From: CANJJB01 sp964449295
GTDB lineage: Bacteria; Chlamydiota; Chlamydiia; Chlamydiales; Rhabdochlamydiaceae
Length of the DNA: 9,185 nucleotides
NCBI GenBank assembly: GCA_964449295.1
Contig: CAYUZN010000076.1
Coordinates: 1-9,185 of the forward strand
Reading direction: 5' to 3'
Positions 1 to 6,438 of this stretch are shown one piece after another. Positions within the stretch are counted from its first letter, which is position 1. The number at the start of each line of letters is the position of its first letter. The notes under the pieces are model-generated. The model was not told the DNA's origin. It ran no database searches and was given only the letters and a program-made list of their open reading frames with translations. The position numbers and the translations under genes were made by a program.

Positions 1-1
1 A

Positions 2-727
2 ACCTTTTTGCGAACACATACCGATATTGCAGCTGTTGTGTTAGAGCTGGTTGCAGGTAACATGGGCGTTGTGCCTGCAACTCAAGATTTTATCGATATG
101 CTCAGAGAAGAGACGATCAAATCCAATTCTTTACTTATTTTTGATGAAGTGATCACAGGTTTTAGAGTAGGCTTGCAAGGGGCTCAAGCTATCTACAACG
201 TCGATCCAGACTTGACATGTCTTGGCAAAATTATTGGTGGAGGATTCCCAGCAGCTGCCTTTGGAGGCAAAGAAGAGATCATGAACTGTTTAGCCCCTTT
301 AGGGCAGGTGTACCAAGCAGGCACACTCTCTGGCAATCCTGTTGCGATGAGGGCAGGTTTTGAGACTTTGCATGAGCTTGAAAAACCTGGCTTTTACGAA
401 GAGCTCACAAGAAAAACACATCTTCTAACAAAACCGATCCAAGAAGCGATTATGAGAGACAATTTCTCTGCTTGTTTAACGCAAGTAGGTTCAATGTTTA
501 CCCTCTTTTTTGGACAGACAGATGTTTCTTGTAAAACAAAATTAGATGAAAAAACCTACAACGCACTCTTTATGCATCTATTTGAACAGGGAATCTATTT
601 CCCTCCCTCTGCTTACGAAGTAGCTTTTGTTTCGATGGCTCACTCAGATGAAGATCTCATAAGAACACGCGATGCAATTTTGCATTTTTTATCCAAAATA
701 AAATGTGAAGAAGAAATATGTGTATAA
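2..727 (+). CDS. hemL: Glutamate-1-semialdehyde 2,1-aminomutase, 5'-truncated by the window
   Basis: This is the C-terminal part (about 240 residues) of a family normally about 430 residues long. The frame is open from base 2, so the start lies upstream of the window. HemL is a PLP enzyme of the cytoplasm that turns glutamate-1-semialdehyde into 5-aminolevulinate, the first committed tetrapyrrole precursor in the C5 pathway. Visible marks are the VAGNMGVVP segment near the left edge, the FDEVITGFR motif whose Asp contacts the PLP ring nitrogen, the LGKIIGGGFP motif with the Schiff-base lysine at about 227-229, and a GTLSGNPVAMRAG segment. These fit HemL better than other class III aminotransferases such as BioA or ArgD. 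The usual Glu-Pro before VAGNMG is Glu-Leu here. Its stop overlaps the start of the next gene by 10 bases, so the two are probably cotranscribed. Confidence 0.95.
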   Translation, partial: TFLRTHTDIAAVVLELVAGNMGVVPATQDFIDMLREETIKSNSLLIFDEVITGFRVGLQGAQAIYNVDPDLTCLGKIIGGGFPAAAFGGKEEIMNCLAPLGQVYQAGTLSGNPVAMRAGFETLHELEKPGFYEELTRKTHLLTKPIQEAIMRDNFSACLTQVGSMFTLFFGQTDVSCKTKLDEKTYNALFMHLFEQGIYFPPSAYEVAFVSMAHSDEDLIRTRDAILHFLSKIKCEEEICV

Positions 728-2151
728 AATACTGTCTGTTTTTTCTTTTACTCTTGGCCACATATCTTTATCCTGCTGATTGGAGCTCCATTCACTATAA
801 TCCTCAGGGGCCTAATAAAATCGGTACACTCTACTTGGGTAAAGATCATCCGATAGATCAGTCAACCCTTCTCTATGTCAAATTTTCTTTGGATCATTTT
901 AAAAAAGAGGGTGTCTGCTGCGTCGTTCTAAAATTGAATACACCCGGTGGAGAAGTCTTTGCTGCTTTGAAAATTGTTGAATTACTTAAAAGTTTGGATA
1001 AGCAAGATCATATTCCTGTGATTGCTTATATCGATAATTGGGCGATTTCTGCAGGTGCGATGCTGGCCTATTCATGCCGCTATATTGGGATCACAGAGGC
1101 AGCTAGCATGGGTGCTGCAGAACCTGTGCTCATGGGCGAGGAAGGAAAGATGGAGAGTGCACCTGAGAAGATGAATTCAGCCTTGAGAGCTGAATTTGCG
1201 AACCTAGCCAGCCTTTGGAGTAGAAATCCTGATCTTGCTGAAGCGATGGTTGATAAAGACATTATCTTGGTTTTACGAGAGGGAAAAATTGTCAGGCTTG
1301 ATGATGAGACTCAAATTCGCCTTAAGGGCTCATCTCCTGATACCATTATTTCCAATAAAGGAAAACTTCTGACTCTGAATACAGATCAGATGGAAAAATA
1401 TGGAGTCTCCGACTTTACAGCAGATGATCTTGCAACTTATCCCTTTTTTGCAGAGATACCAGGCAAAGAATGGGTCAGCTACACCAATTGGAAAATTGAT
1501 TTTTTTGCCTTGTTGCTCCATCCGGCTGTTGTCTCGGTTCTGACAATGGGTATTTTACTAGGAATTTATTTAGAAGTGCAGAACCCTGGCCTGACATTTC
1601 CCATTATTATGGGCCTATCGTGTCTTGCACTTGTTTTACTCGGAAAATTTTCCATGGAAACAATCGGCTGGCTAGAGGGGATTATGCTGGGTGCAGGTCT
1701 TGTCCTTGTTCTTTTAGAGCTTTTTGTTCTGCCAACCTTTGGGCTCCTTGGTATTGTAGGTATTATCCTTGCTTTGGCAGGGTTTATCACTCTCACTTTA
1801 CCCCACTTTGATCAAGTCACATTTTTTCCTCATTGGAATTTAGCTGCAGAGGCTGTGATCCAGCATCTTGCCTGGATTTGTTGTACACTTGTCATTTCAG
1901 GGGTTATCATCGCATTTCTCTCGAAAAGAATGATGAAACGCTTTATCCTTCCAGGAAAAGAAGTTGAGTCTTCTGTGCTTTCTGAAATCGATGCGAGGGG
2001 AGTTGCTTTTACAGACCTTTCCCCCTCAGGTAAAATTGAGATAGCAGGTGCTATTTATGACGCGATCACAGAAGGGATTTTCATTGAAAAAGGATCAGAG
2101 ATTATTGTGATGCGCAAAGAAGGCAGTCAGCTCTATGTGAGAAAAAAATGA
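718..2151 (+). CDS. nfeD: Long NfeD-type membrane-bound serine protease (ClpP class)
   Basis: The protein has 477 residues. It starts with a signal-like hydrophobic segment (about 4-19). A ClpP/crotonase-fold protease domain follows (about 35-235), then four or five membrane segments (about 262-405) and a C-terminal OB-fold NfeD domain (about 418-477). The NTPGGE motif at 74-79, Ser111 in the AISAGAM motif and Lys151, forty residues later, match the Ser-Lys dyad known from archaeal 1510-N proteases. This supports an active enzyme, probably cutting membrane-associated hydrophobic peptides. The ATG at 718 overlaps hemL and has only a weak purine-rich GAAG stretch before it. The stop overlaps the next ATG (ATGA), a sign of translational coupling to the short nfeD and floA downstream. 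NfeD with flotillin is a recurrent bacterial pair. The substrate is unknown. Confidence 0.93.
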   Translation: MCIKYCLFFLLLLATYLYPADWSSIHYNPQGPNKIGTLYLGKDHPIDQSTLLYVKFSLDHFKKEGVCCVVLKLNTPGGEVFAALKIVELLKSLDKQDHIPVIAYIDNWAISAGAMLAYSCRYIGITEAASMGAAEPVLMGEEGKMESAPEKMNSALRAEFANLASLWSRNPDLAEAMVDKDIILVLREGKIVRLDDETQIRLKGSSPDTIISNKGKLLTLNTDQMEKYGVSDFTADDLATYPFFAEIPGKEWVSYTNWKIDFFALLLHPAVVSVLTMGILLGIYLEVQNPGLTFPIIMGLSCLALVLLGKFSMETIGWLEGIMLGAGLVLVLLELFVLPTFGLLGIVGIILALAGFITLTLPHFDQVTFFPHWNLAAEAVIQHLAWICCTLVISGVIIAFLSKRMMKRFILPGKEVESSVLSEIDARGVAFTDLSPSGKIEIAGAIYDAITEGIFIEKGSEIIVMRKEGSQLYVRKK

Positions 2152-2597
2152 ACCTTGTTTTAACCTGTGCCCTTGTAGGTCTTTTTTTAGTCTACCTAGA
2201 ATTTTTCTTCCCATCCGGTGTTTTGGGTGTGATTGCAGCTGCGTCTTTAATTGCCAGTATCATCGTTTTTGTCTTTCAAGGGCATGCTTGGGGCTGGATT
2301 GCTTTTTATTCGATCTCTCTTCTCATTGCAACCGGTTTTGTTTGCAAGCTAGCGCTCTCTAAGGTGAAAAAAAAGGTCTCTTTGCATCATGACCAAGAAA
2401 ATTTTATCTCTGTTTCCTATGATGCCGAGTTGATCGGAAAAAAAGGGGTTGTCCTTTCCGATCTTAAACCCTCAGGACATATTTTAATTGAAGGAAGACG
2501 CCTTGCCGCCTTTTCAGAGAGTGGCTACATCCCAAAAGATACGCCCATTATTGTGATTGCAGGACGAGGTGCCATGTTAATTGTTAAGCAACTGTAG
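2148..2597 (+). CDS. Short NfeD-like protein (membrane segments plus OB fold)
   Basis: The protein has 149 residues and lacks the protease domain. Residues about 3-67 form two or three hydrophobic membrane segments. Residues about 91-149 form a small beta-rich domain with the GKKGVVLSDLKPSGHILIEG pattern, which closely parallels the C-terminal OB fold of the long NfeD next to it (RGVAFTDLSPSGKIEIAG). This is the short NfeD type (NfeD1b-like), known to occur beside flotillin genes and thought to help flotillin assemble at the membrane. Its ATG lies inside the ATGA overlap with the upstream gene, and floA begins 6 bases after its stop. The resemblance to the C-terminus of its neighbour suggests the two share ancestry, but both types are old and widespread, so a local duplication need not be assumed. 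Confidence 0.9.
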   Translation: MNLVLTCALVGLFLVYLEFFFPSGVLGVIAAASLIASIIVFVFQGHAWGWIAFYSISLLIATGFVCKLALSKVKKKVSLHHDQENFISVSYDAELIGKKGVVLSDLKPSGHILIEGRRLAAFSESGYIPKDTPIIVIAGRGAMLIVKQL

Positions 2598-2603
2598 GAG
2601 TTT

Positions 2604-3572
2604 ATGCCTAATTTATATTTTCTTTTTTTTGCGCTATTCATCGTAGGGGGGATCTTCCTTCTTATGATCTTGCGTTATGTCGGCCTGTGGTTTCAAACAG
2701 TTGTTTCAGGAACACCTGTCTCTCTTGTGAACATCATCGGTATGAGTCTTCGAAAAATACCCGCTAGACTGATTGTCAATGGGTACATTAACACCTACAA
2801 ATCAGGAATTAAAACTCTGACGGTGGCTGATCTTGAAACGCACTACCTGGCAGGTGGTAATGTGACGAATGTGATTCGAGCGATGATCGCAGCCAGAAAA
2901 GCCAACATCCCTCTTGACTGGGGACAAGCCACAGCCATTGATCTAGCTGGTAGAGATATTCTTGATGCTGTTAAAACATCGGTCAACCCCAAAGTCATCG
3001 ACTGCCCCGATTCAAAACACGGCAACTATATCACAGCTGTAGCTAAAGACGGGATCCAAGTTAAATCTAGAGCAAGAGTCACAGTTCGCACAAATATCCG
3101 TCAGCTCGTGGGCGGTGCGACAGAAGAGACGATTGTGGCAAGGGTAGGGGAGGCGATTGTGAATGCCATCGGTGCCTCTAGCACTCACACAGACGTTCTA
3201 GAAGCGCCCAACCGCATTTCTAAGCTGGCTCTTGAAAAAGGTCTTGATACAGGAACAGCGTTTGAGATCCTCTCAATTGACATCGCCGACATCTCAATTG
3301 GAGAAAACATCGGTGCTAAACTCAGAGCCGACCAAGCAGAGTCTGATAAATGCATTGCCCAAGCTAAAGCAGAAGGAAGACGTGCCATGGGAGCTGCTGC
3401 TAAAGAAGAAAACCAAGCCGAACTTGTCAAAGCAGAAGCTCAAGTGCCACTTGCCATTGCAGAAGCCTTTAAACTTGGCAGACTCGGTGTGATGGACTTC
3501 TACCGCATGAAAAATCTCCAAGCCGATACCGACATGAGAAAATCTCTCTCTGAGGACGACGATGAGCAGTAA
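2604..3572 (+). CDS. floA: Flotillin-like protein FloA (YqfA family)
   Basis: The protein has 322 residues, close to the roughly 330 usual for FloA/YqfA. One N-terminal hydrophobic hairpin or membrane segment (about 4-24) is followed by an SPFH-like domain. An Ala/Glu/Lys-rich helical region follows (about 240-290, DQAESDKCIAQAKAEGRRAM). Recognisable family segments are GRDILDAVKTSVNPKVIDCP (about 113-132) and GGATEETIVARVGEAIVNAIGASSTH (about 170-195). FloA forms oligomers in the inner leaflet of the cytoplasmic membrane and organises detergent-resistant microdomains. The start is set by a GGAG box 5 bases before the ATG at 2604. The two NfeD genes directly upstream are its expected partners. 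The last 11 bases overlap the start of a small ORF with its own good ribosome binding site. Confidence 0.94.
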   Translation: MPNLYFLFFALFIVGGIFLLMILRYVGLWFQTVVSGTPVSLVNIIGMSLRKIPARLIVNGYINTYKSGIKTLTVADLETHYLAGGNVTNVIRAMIAARKANIPLDWGQATAIDLAGRDILDAVKTSVNPKVIDCPDSKHGNYITAVAKDGIQVKSRARVTVRTNIRQLVGGATEETIVARVGEAIVNAIGASSTHTDVLEAPNRISKLALEKGLDTGTAFEILSIDIADISIGENIGAKLRADQAESDKCIAQAKAEGRRAMGAAAKEENQAELVKAEAQVPLAIAEAFKLGRLGVMDFYRMKNLQADTDMRKSLSEDDDEQ

Positions 3573-3705
3573 TCAAAAGCTTCGCTTAGTTCTCGTGAAA
3601 AAGAAAAAAACCTCAAGGCTTAAAAAACTACTCAAGAACAGAGAGAGGCTGATTCTCTCTGTCATTGGGCATGAGGTCTTTAAAGATCCAGGTCTTAAAT
3701 TTTAA
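3562..3705 (+). CDS. 47-residue basic protein of unknown function
   Basis: A complete small ORF begins inside the last codons of floA. A GAGG box sits 6 bases before its ATG, a textbook spacing that makes translation likely and probably coupled to floA. The protein starts MSSNQKLRLVLVKKKKTSR. It is rich in Lys/Arg up to residue about 29 (RLKKLLKNRER), then has a short hydrophobic stretch (LILSVIGHEVF) and ends DPGLKF. I do not recognise the family. Its stop overlaps the stop of the convergent RING gene by 4 bases. A second, decayed copy of the same ORF is found 1400 bases downstream, again tail to tail with a RING gene. Substitutions between the copies are three synonymous codons and one conservative Val/Ile, plus a few changes at the extreme C-terminus. 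This is consistent with real coding use. It could be an RNA- or membrane-binding peptide; that is only a guess from composition. Confidence 0.65.
   Translation: MSSNQKLRLVLVKKKKTSRLKKLLKNRERLILSVIGHEVFKDPGLKF
3598..3668 (+). repeat. 71-bp perfect direct repeat, copy 1
   Basis: Identical base for base to 4998-5068, at an offset of exactly 1400. Weaker similarity without gaps continues on both sides, to about 3574 on the left and 3696 on the right. The right end falls almost exactly at the stop codon of the 47-residue ORF. The repeat lies within coding sequence of that ORF. Confidence 0.97.
3638..3662. terminator. Hairpin near convergent gene ends, possible terminator (copy 1)
   Basis: ACAGAGAGA (3638-3646) and TCTCTCTGT (3654-3662) form a perfect 9-bp stem with a 7-base loop. 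It sits inside the 47-residue ORF and beyond the stop of the - strand RING gene. Read on the - strand, the stem is followed by T-rich runs, so a terminator for the RING gene is plausible. The + strand has no T tract after it. The same hairpin is conserved in the second repeat copy. Confidence 0.4.
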
Positions 3706-4736
3706 GAGAGTGATTCAAGATAGCGTTTGACTCGGTCTTTAGCTTTTTCTAAAGCTACCTCTATGTAAGCCTTTTTTTTTGATTCTTCTTGGTGGCTAAG
3801 TAAGCTCTCAGAAATAAAAAATTTTACTGTTTTAGGAGCATTAGCATCGACAGCCTGCATCAAACCTTCTACACACTTTTCAACAGTTATTCCTTTATAA
3901 GAAAAGCAACATTTGGCCAATGACACGAAGTCGTTTTTAACTTTTTGTAAAAAAAAGGCTGATAGCATGTTTTTATAGTCTTCTTTTAACTCAATATCGG
4001 GGAAGACTTTCTCACTTAACCAATTGAGCACCTGTGCCTGTTTTGTCTCTTGAGCACCTAGGAAGGCATAAATTGCTAGCGTATCTTTTAGGACTGTTAA
4101 CCCATCAGATTCCTGATTGAAGCATAATAAATTTAAGACCTCTAGATTGCCAAGCCTTCCAGCTTCTTTTGCAAGATCCAAAGGAAGTGCTTCCTCACCA
4201 TTAAAAGACTCAAAGCAGACATCAAACATCTTAAATAGAGTTGCTAATACGTCTAAATTGTTTTTTCTCAGAGCGTTTAATGAAGCTGCTCTTGCAATTT
4301 CCATAGCATTAGTTGCCTCAGCTCTACATTCGGGACATTTTAAGGAAAAGACCAAAGAATTTGCGATCTGTTGTTCGCTTTGATAATCTACGTTCTCATT
4401 GTATTGCGATTGTAAAGCTTGGGCCAAGCAATCAAGATCAAAAGTATGGGCAGGACCTCTTTCATTTTCATGAGAGATCATATCGCGTACGTCATCTCCT
4501 TTAGTAACTTCATAAAGGCAAACGCAGCAGTTCTGAGGTTGATCGTTCAAGATTACTTTAAATTCCACCTGTCTTGTTGGAGGCTCATCTCTTCTCTGTG
4601 GCTGCGCAGGTTGTGCCTGCTCTGGTTGTGCAAAGGCTCGTGCGATGAATCTGATTGCTGGAGGAAGCGCTGCTCTTACGGCGCAATAAAGCTTGAGCAA
4701 ATCGAGTGACAGAGTCTTTGTTAACAGTAGCGGCAA
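3702..4736 (-). CDS. RING-like zinc-finger protein with long helical C-terminal region; start frameshifted
   Basis: The open frame gives 344 residues if read from a TTG at 4736, but that codon has no properly spaced ribosome binding site. The true start is probably the ATG at 4791 in another frame (see the fragment entry). A Gln/Pro/Arg-rich linker (about 36-55) precedes a Cys/His cluster: C70-x2-C73, H89, H97-x2-D100-x2-C103 and C134-x2-C137. This fits a RING finger with Asp in place of one His, as in Rbx1-type RINGs, but the third ligand is not clear. The rest is Leu/Ala/Lys-rich and helical; around 186-204 it resembles one ankyrin helix pair (LAKEAGRLGNLEVLNLL). RING proteins in bacteria are usually host-directed ubiquitin ligases, and environmental chlamydiae are known for expanded families of this kind. 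Function as a secreted effector is inference. The gene at 5088-6341 is a distant paralogue sharing the [ST]HEN and HxF motifs. Confidence 0.7.
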   Translation of the reverse strand: MPLLLTKTLSLDLLKLYCAVRAALPPAIRFIARAFAQPEQAQPAQPQRRDEPPTRQVEFKVILNDQPQNCCVCLYEVTKGDDVRDMISHENERGPAHTFDLDCLAQALQSQYNENVDYQSEQQIANSLVFSLKCPECRAEATNAMEIARAASLNALRKNNLDVLATLFKMFDVCFESFNGEEALPLDLAKEAGRLGNLEVLNLLCFNQESDGLTVLKDTLAIYAFLGAQETKQAQVLNWLSEKVFPDIELKEDYKNMLSAFFLQKVKNDFVSLAKCCFSYKGITVEKCVEGLMQAVDANAPKTVKFFISESLLSHQEESKKKAYIEVALEKAKDRVKRYLESLS

Positions 4737-4791
4737 CCTCGTCAGAGACCTGATTCCAAATAGAAGACCCTAAATTGCTTAAAATTTCCAT
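4681..4791 (-). pseudogene. Out-of-frame N-terminal part of the RING gene (frameshift near 4680)
   Basis: The ATG at 4791 has a GAGG box 4 bases upstream and reads MEILSNLGSSIWNQVSDEVA and on to about residue 37 (FAQALLR). It then runs into a poor-looking sequence that ends at 4585. Skipping one base at about 4680 (GCGCCGT to GCGCGT on the - strand) joins it smoothly to VRAALPPAIRFIARAF of the long frame. The result is one protein of about 362 residues. The long frame has no ATG near its start and a stop upstream. An inactivating one-base insertion, a sequencing error or an unusual programmed shift would all fit. No classical slippery heptamer is visible, so mutation or error is the more likely explanation. 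Confidence 0.55.
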
Positions 4792-4814
4792 ACAACCTCA
4801 AATGATAGCATAAG

Positions 4815-4843
4815 GTATTAACATAGATAGCGGTTTTTTTCAA
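4815..4843 (-). promoter_or_regulatory. Possible promoter of the first RING gene
   Basis: On the - strand a TTGAAA box (4838-4843) is followed after 17 bases by TAATAC (4815-4820). The spacing is right and the -35 box is 5/6 consensus, but the -10 is weak (3/6). It lies 24 bases before the ATG at 4791, which favours that start over the TTG at 4736. Confidence 0.3.
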
Positions 4844-4871
4844 AACATTTAATTGAAAAAATTAAATGTTT
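4843..4871. repeat. Perfect 12-bp inverted repeat
   Basis: AAACATTTAATT (4843-4854) and AATTAAATGTTT (4860-4871) are exact complements around a GAAAA loop. There is no T tract on either side, so it is not an obvious terminator. It lies between the possible -35 box of the RING gene and the transposase-like remnant. It could be an operator or part of a mobile-element end. Confidence 0.6.
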
Positions 4872-4890
4872 AAAAGAGAATTATATAGAG

Positions 4891-4974
4891 ATGAATTTTT
4901 TAACTGAGCAAGAACGTAATGAGCTTAAGATTCAACACAAGCATGATGATAAAGTCTTTTTCAGTAGCTGTTAG
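4891..4974 (+). mobile_element. Remnant of an IS630-type transposase N-terminus
   Basis: The reading frame starts MNFLTEQERNELKIQHK and then breaks off into HDDKVFFSSC and a stop. The LTxxERxxLKxxH+ pattern is what I recognise from the first helix of IS630-family transposases, where it normally continues into (E)RDxRxxDRIKAVLL; that continuation is missing. Only about 17 residues carry the signal, so the remnant is short and the call rests on pattern memory. No matching terminal repeats or target duplication could be assigned. It lies directly before the second copy of the small ORF, where repeat similarity to copy 1 begins. Confidence 0.5.
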
Positions 4975-4997
4975 CAAAGCCTCTGCTAGCTCTTGTA

Positions 4998-5068
4998 AAA
5001 AAGAAAAAAACCTCAAGGCTTAAAAAACTACTCAAGAACAGAGAGAGGCTGATTCTCTCTGTCATTGG
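4998..5068 (+). repeat. 71-bp perfect direct repeat, copy 2
   Basis: Identical to 3598-3668. Together the two copies bracket the first RING gene, the inverted repeat and the transposase-like remnant. Recombination between them would remove that 1.4-kb cassette cleanly. Confidence 0.97.
5038..5062. terminator. Hairpin near convergent gene ends, possible terminator (copy 2)
   Basis: Same 9-bp stem and 7-base loop as at 3638-3662 (arms 5038-5046 and 5054-5062), 26 bases beyond the stop of the second RING gene when read on the - strand. T-rich sequence follows further along that strand. It is a candidate terminator for that gene. Confidence 0.4.
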
Positions 5069-5087
5069 TCACGAGATCTTTAAACAT

Positions 5088-6341
5088 CTAGGTCCTTAGT
5101 AACTCTCTTAATTTTTCCTGAACATCGATATCAAGACCAATCATACCTGCTGCTAAGTCTAAAGCTGCTTTATTGACACTAGATAAATCTAGTTGAAGAG
5201 AGCGTATCTTTTCGACTAAAAATCTTGTATCTTTTTCTTGTATTATAGCACCAGCTAAAGCAGCCCCTAGTATTTTGGCTTTTTCTATAGGTTCTGCTGC
5301 TTTAAACTGCTCATGTTCCACAAAGAAACTAAGTAGGTTGATAAAACCTTTCTCCGAAGAAGCAACAATAGCTTCCTTAATATTAAGAGGAGTATTAGAG
5401 GGATAGAAAATTTTGACCATGTCTAAATCATCCTTCAGGATAGCTAAAAAACTAAGACTTTCCAGACTATTCGTGCCTTCTTCTGTCTGGATTAATTCAA
5501 GCTGCATTAGCTCTCTTAGCTTATCATACTCGCTTTTTCTGATAGCATCTAAAAATGCCCAGATAAATAGATACATCTGAAGATCTCTGTCTTGTTCAGA
5601 AGAAATAGCGTTATTTGATACCTCTCCAGGAAAGAGATTTGAGTGATGAATAAAATTCATCAAAAGATTCATTGCGTCTCGGGTATCTTGATTTATTGAT
5701 TCTAGCAATGCTTGTGATAAGATGGTTTTTTTGTCATTATCCGAAATCAACCTACTGTTTTTTATATAATTCAATAAAAGAGGGAAGAGATCTATTTGAT
5801 TATAAGTCACGCAGCTTTCCAACGCTGATAAAAGAATCAAACACAGTTGTGATTGATCTGATGAGGCCATTTCAGCTAGATGCATTATCAGATTCTCTTT
5901 ACCATGTCTTACCGCTTCCATAGCTATCTTATCTATATCTAGTTGACAAAAATGAACTGAGATAAACCTAGAAAGATCAACTTCATCAAGTGTACCTAGA
6001 TTTTCACAAATTTTTATTGTAGCAATCTGTCCAAAATTATTTGCTGGTACGTCGCAATGAGGGCATGATAACACTGTATTAGTTGCATTAAAGGGTGTAC
6101 AAGCAGCATGAAAAACATGTAATAGATTTTCATGGGTAACATGACAAAATGTCCAGTTACTTAAAGATCGTTGACATCCAATGCATATAGGTTTTTGATT
6201 TAATAATTTTAGGATTTGATCGCAGCAATCTCTATCTAGATTTCTTTCTTCTACGCGATTATGTGCATCAAAAGGGGCTTGTTCAATGACTTTAATTAGT
6301 GAGACGTAAGCGGCTAAAAAATGATTCGATGAGATTCCCAT
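5088..6341 (-). CDS. RING-H2-like zinc-finger protein with long helical C-terminal region
   Basis: The protein has 417 residues and starts at an ATG with AAGGAA 7 bases upstream. After about 50 helical residues comes a compact cluster: C53-x2-C56-x9-C66-x8-H75-x2-H78-x2-C81-x11-C93-x2-C96. The LHVFHAAC and CPHC parts are those of RING-H2 domains, though the third-to-fourth ligand spacing is longer than usual. From about 100 onward the protein is Leu/Ile-rich, helical and repeat-like, with faint ankyrin or solenoid character but no clean repeat. No signal peptide or membrane segment is seen. Family knowledge suggests an E3 ubiquitin ligase acting in a host cell, delivered by type III secretion; nothing in the sequence proves delivery. 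It is a distant paralogue of the gene at 3702-4736. It appears more AT-rich than the flanking housekeeping genes, which fits acquired or fast-evolving DNA. Confidence 0.78.
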   Translation of the reverse strand: MGISSNHFLAAYVSLIKVIEQAPFDAHNRVEERNLDRDCCDQILKLLNQKPICIGCQRSLSNWTFCHVTHENLLHVFHAACTPFNATNTVLSCPHCDVPANNFGQIATIKICENLGTLDEVDLSRFISVHFCQLDIDKIAMEAVRHGKENLIMHLAEMASSDQSQLCLILLSALESCVTYNQIDLFPLLLNYIKNSRLISDNDKKTILSQALLESINQDTRDAMNLLMNFIHHSNLFPGEVSNNAISSEQDRDLQMYLFIWAFLDAIRKSEYDKLRELMQLELIQTEEGTNSLESLSFLAILKDDLDMVKIFYPSNTPLNIKEAIVASSEKGFINLLSFFVEHEQFKAAEPIEKAKILGAALAGAIIQEKDTRFLVEKIRSLQLDLSSVNKAALDLAAGMIGLDIDVQEKLRELLRT

Positions 6342-6366
6342 AATTAATTCCTTTATTATTTAATTT

Positions 6367-6427
6367 GTTCTATTTAAATTTTTTTTAATCGTTCTATTTT
6401 ATATAAACAGATAATAACGGTCTATTT
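6367..6427. repeat. Three spaced copies of GTTCTATTT in a divergent intergenic region
   Basis: GTTCTATTT occurs at 6367-6375 and 6391-6399, and GGTCTATTT (one mismatch) at 6419-6427. Each copy is followed by T/A-rich bases. The spacings are 24 and 28 bases, not far from two and a half helical turns. They fill the space between the start of the second RING gene and the promoter of the 54-residue ORF, so they could be regulator binding sites. Low sequence complexity makes chance similarity possible. Confidence 0.35.
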
Positions 6428-6438
6428 TAAATATATTA

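Larger units (their letters stand above)
4968..5099 (+). pseudogene. Decayed second copy of the 47-residue ORF
   Basis: In frame with the copy at 3562-3705, this stretch reads LLAKPLLALVKKKKTSR and continues to IGHEIFKHLGP and a TAG. A TAG at 4965-4967 closes the frame upstream and there is no ATG, GTG or TTG start where the first copy has its start, so it is probably not translated. The similarity begins at about 4974, just after the transposase-like remnant. The last 12 bases overlap the end of the convergent RING gene, as in the first copy. Changes relative to copy 1 in the core are synonymous (GTG/GTA, GGG/GGT, CAT/CAC) or conservative. The duplication is therefore young, or the core is still constrained. 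Confidence 0.65.

Noticed and set aside
718..2597. Local duplication producing the two NfeD genes
   Set aside because: The OB folds are similar in pattern but clearly diverged, and long/short NfeD pairs beside flotillin are a widespread old arrangement.
4419..4709. + strand open frame of about 96 codons opposite the first RING gene
   Set aside because: It is antisense to a frame with a conserved Cys/His pattern, has no ribosome binding site, and its translation has no recognisable order.
3562..4791. Toxin-antitoxin pair made of the small basic ORF and the RING gene
   Set aside because: The genes are convergent, not in one operon, and neither shows features of a known toxin or antitoxin family.
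4924..5022. Short frame MMIKSFSVAVSKASASSC... running into the second repeat
   Set aside because: It reads the repeat out of the frame conserved in copy 1, has no ribosome binding site and stops after 26 residues at most.
3598..5068. CRISPR array from the direct repeats
   Set aside because: There are only two copies, 71 bp long and 1400 bases apart, within coding sequence, and no cas genes.
5672..5923. + strand open frame of 83 codons inside the second RING gene
   Set aside because: It is fully embedded antisense in a well-supported gene with a good start and motif set.
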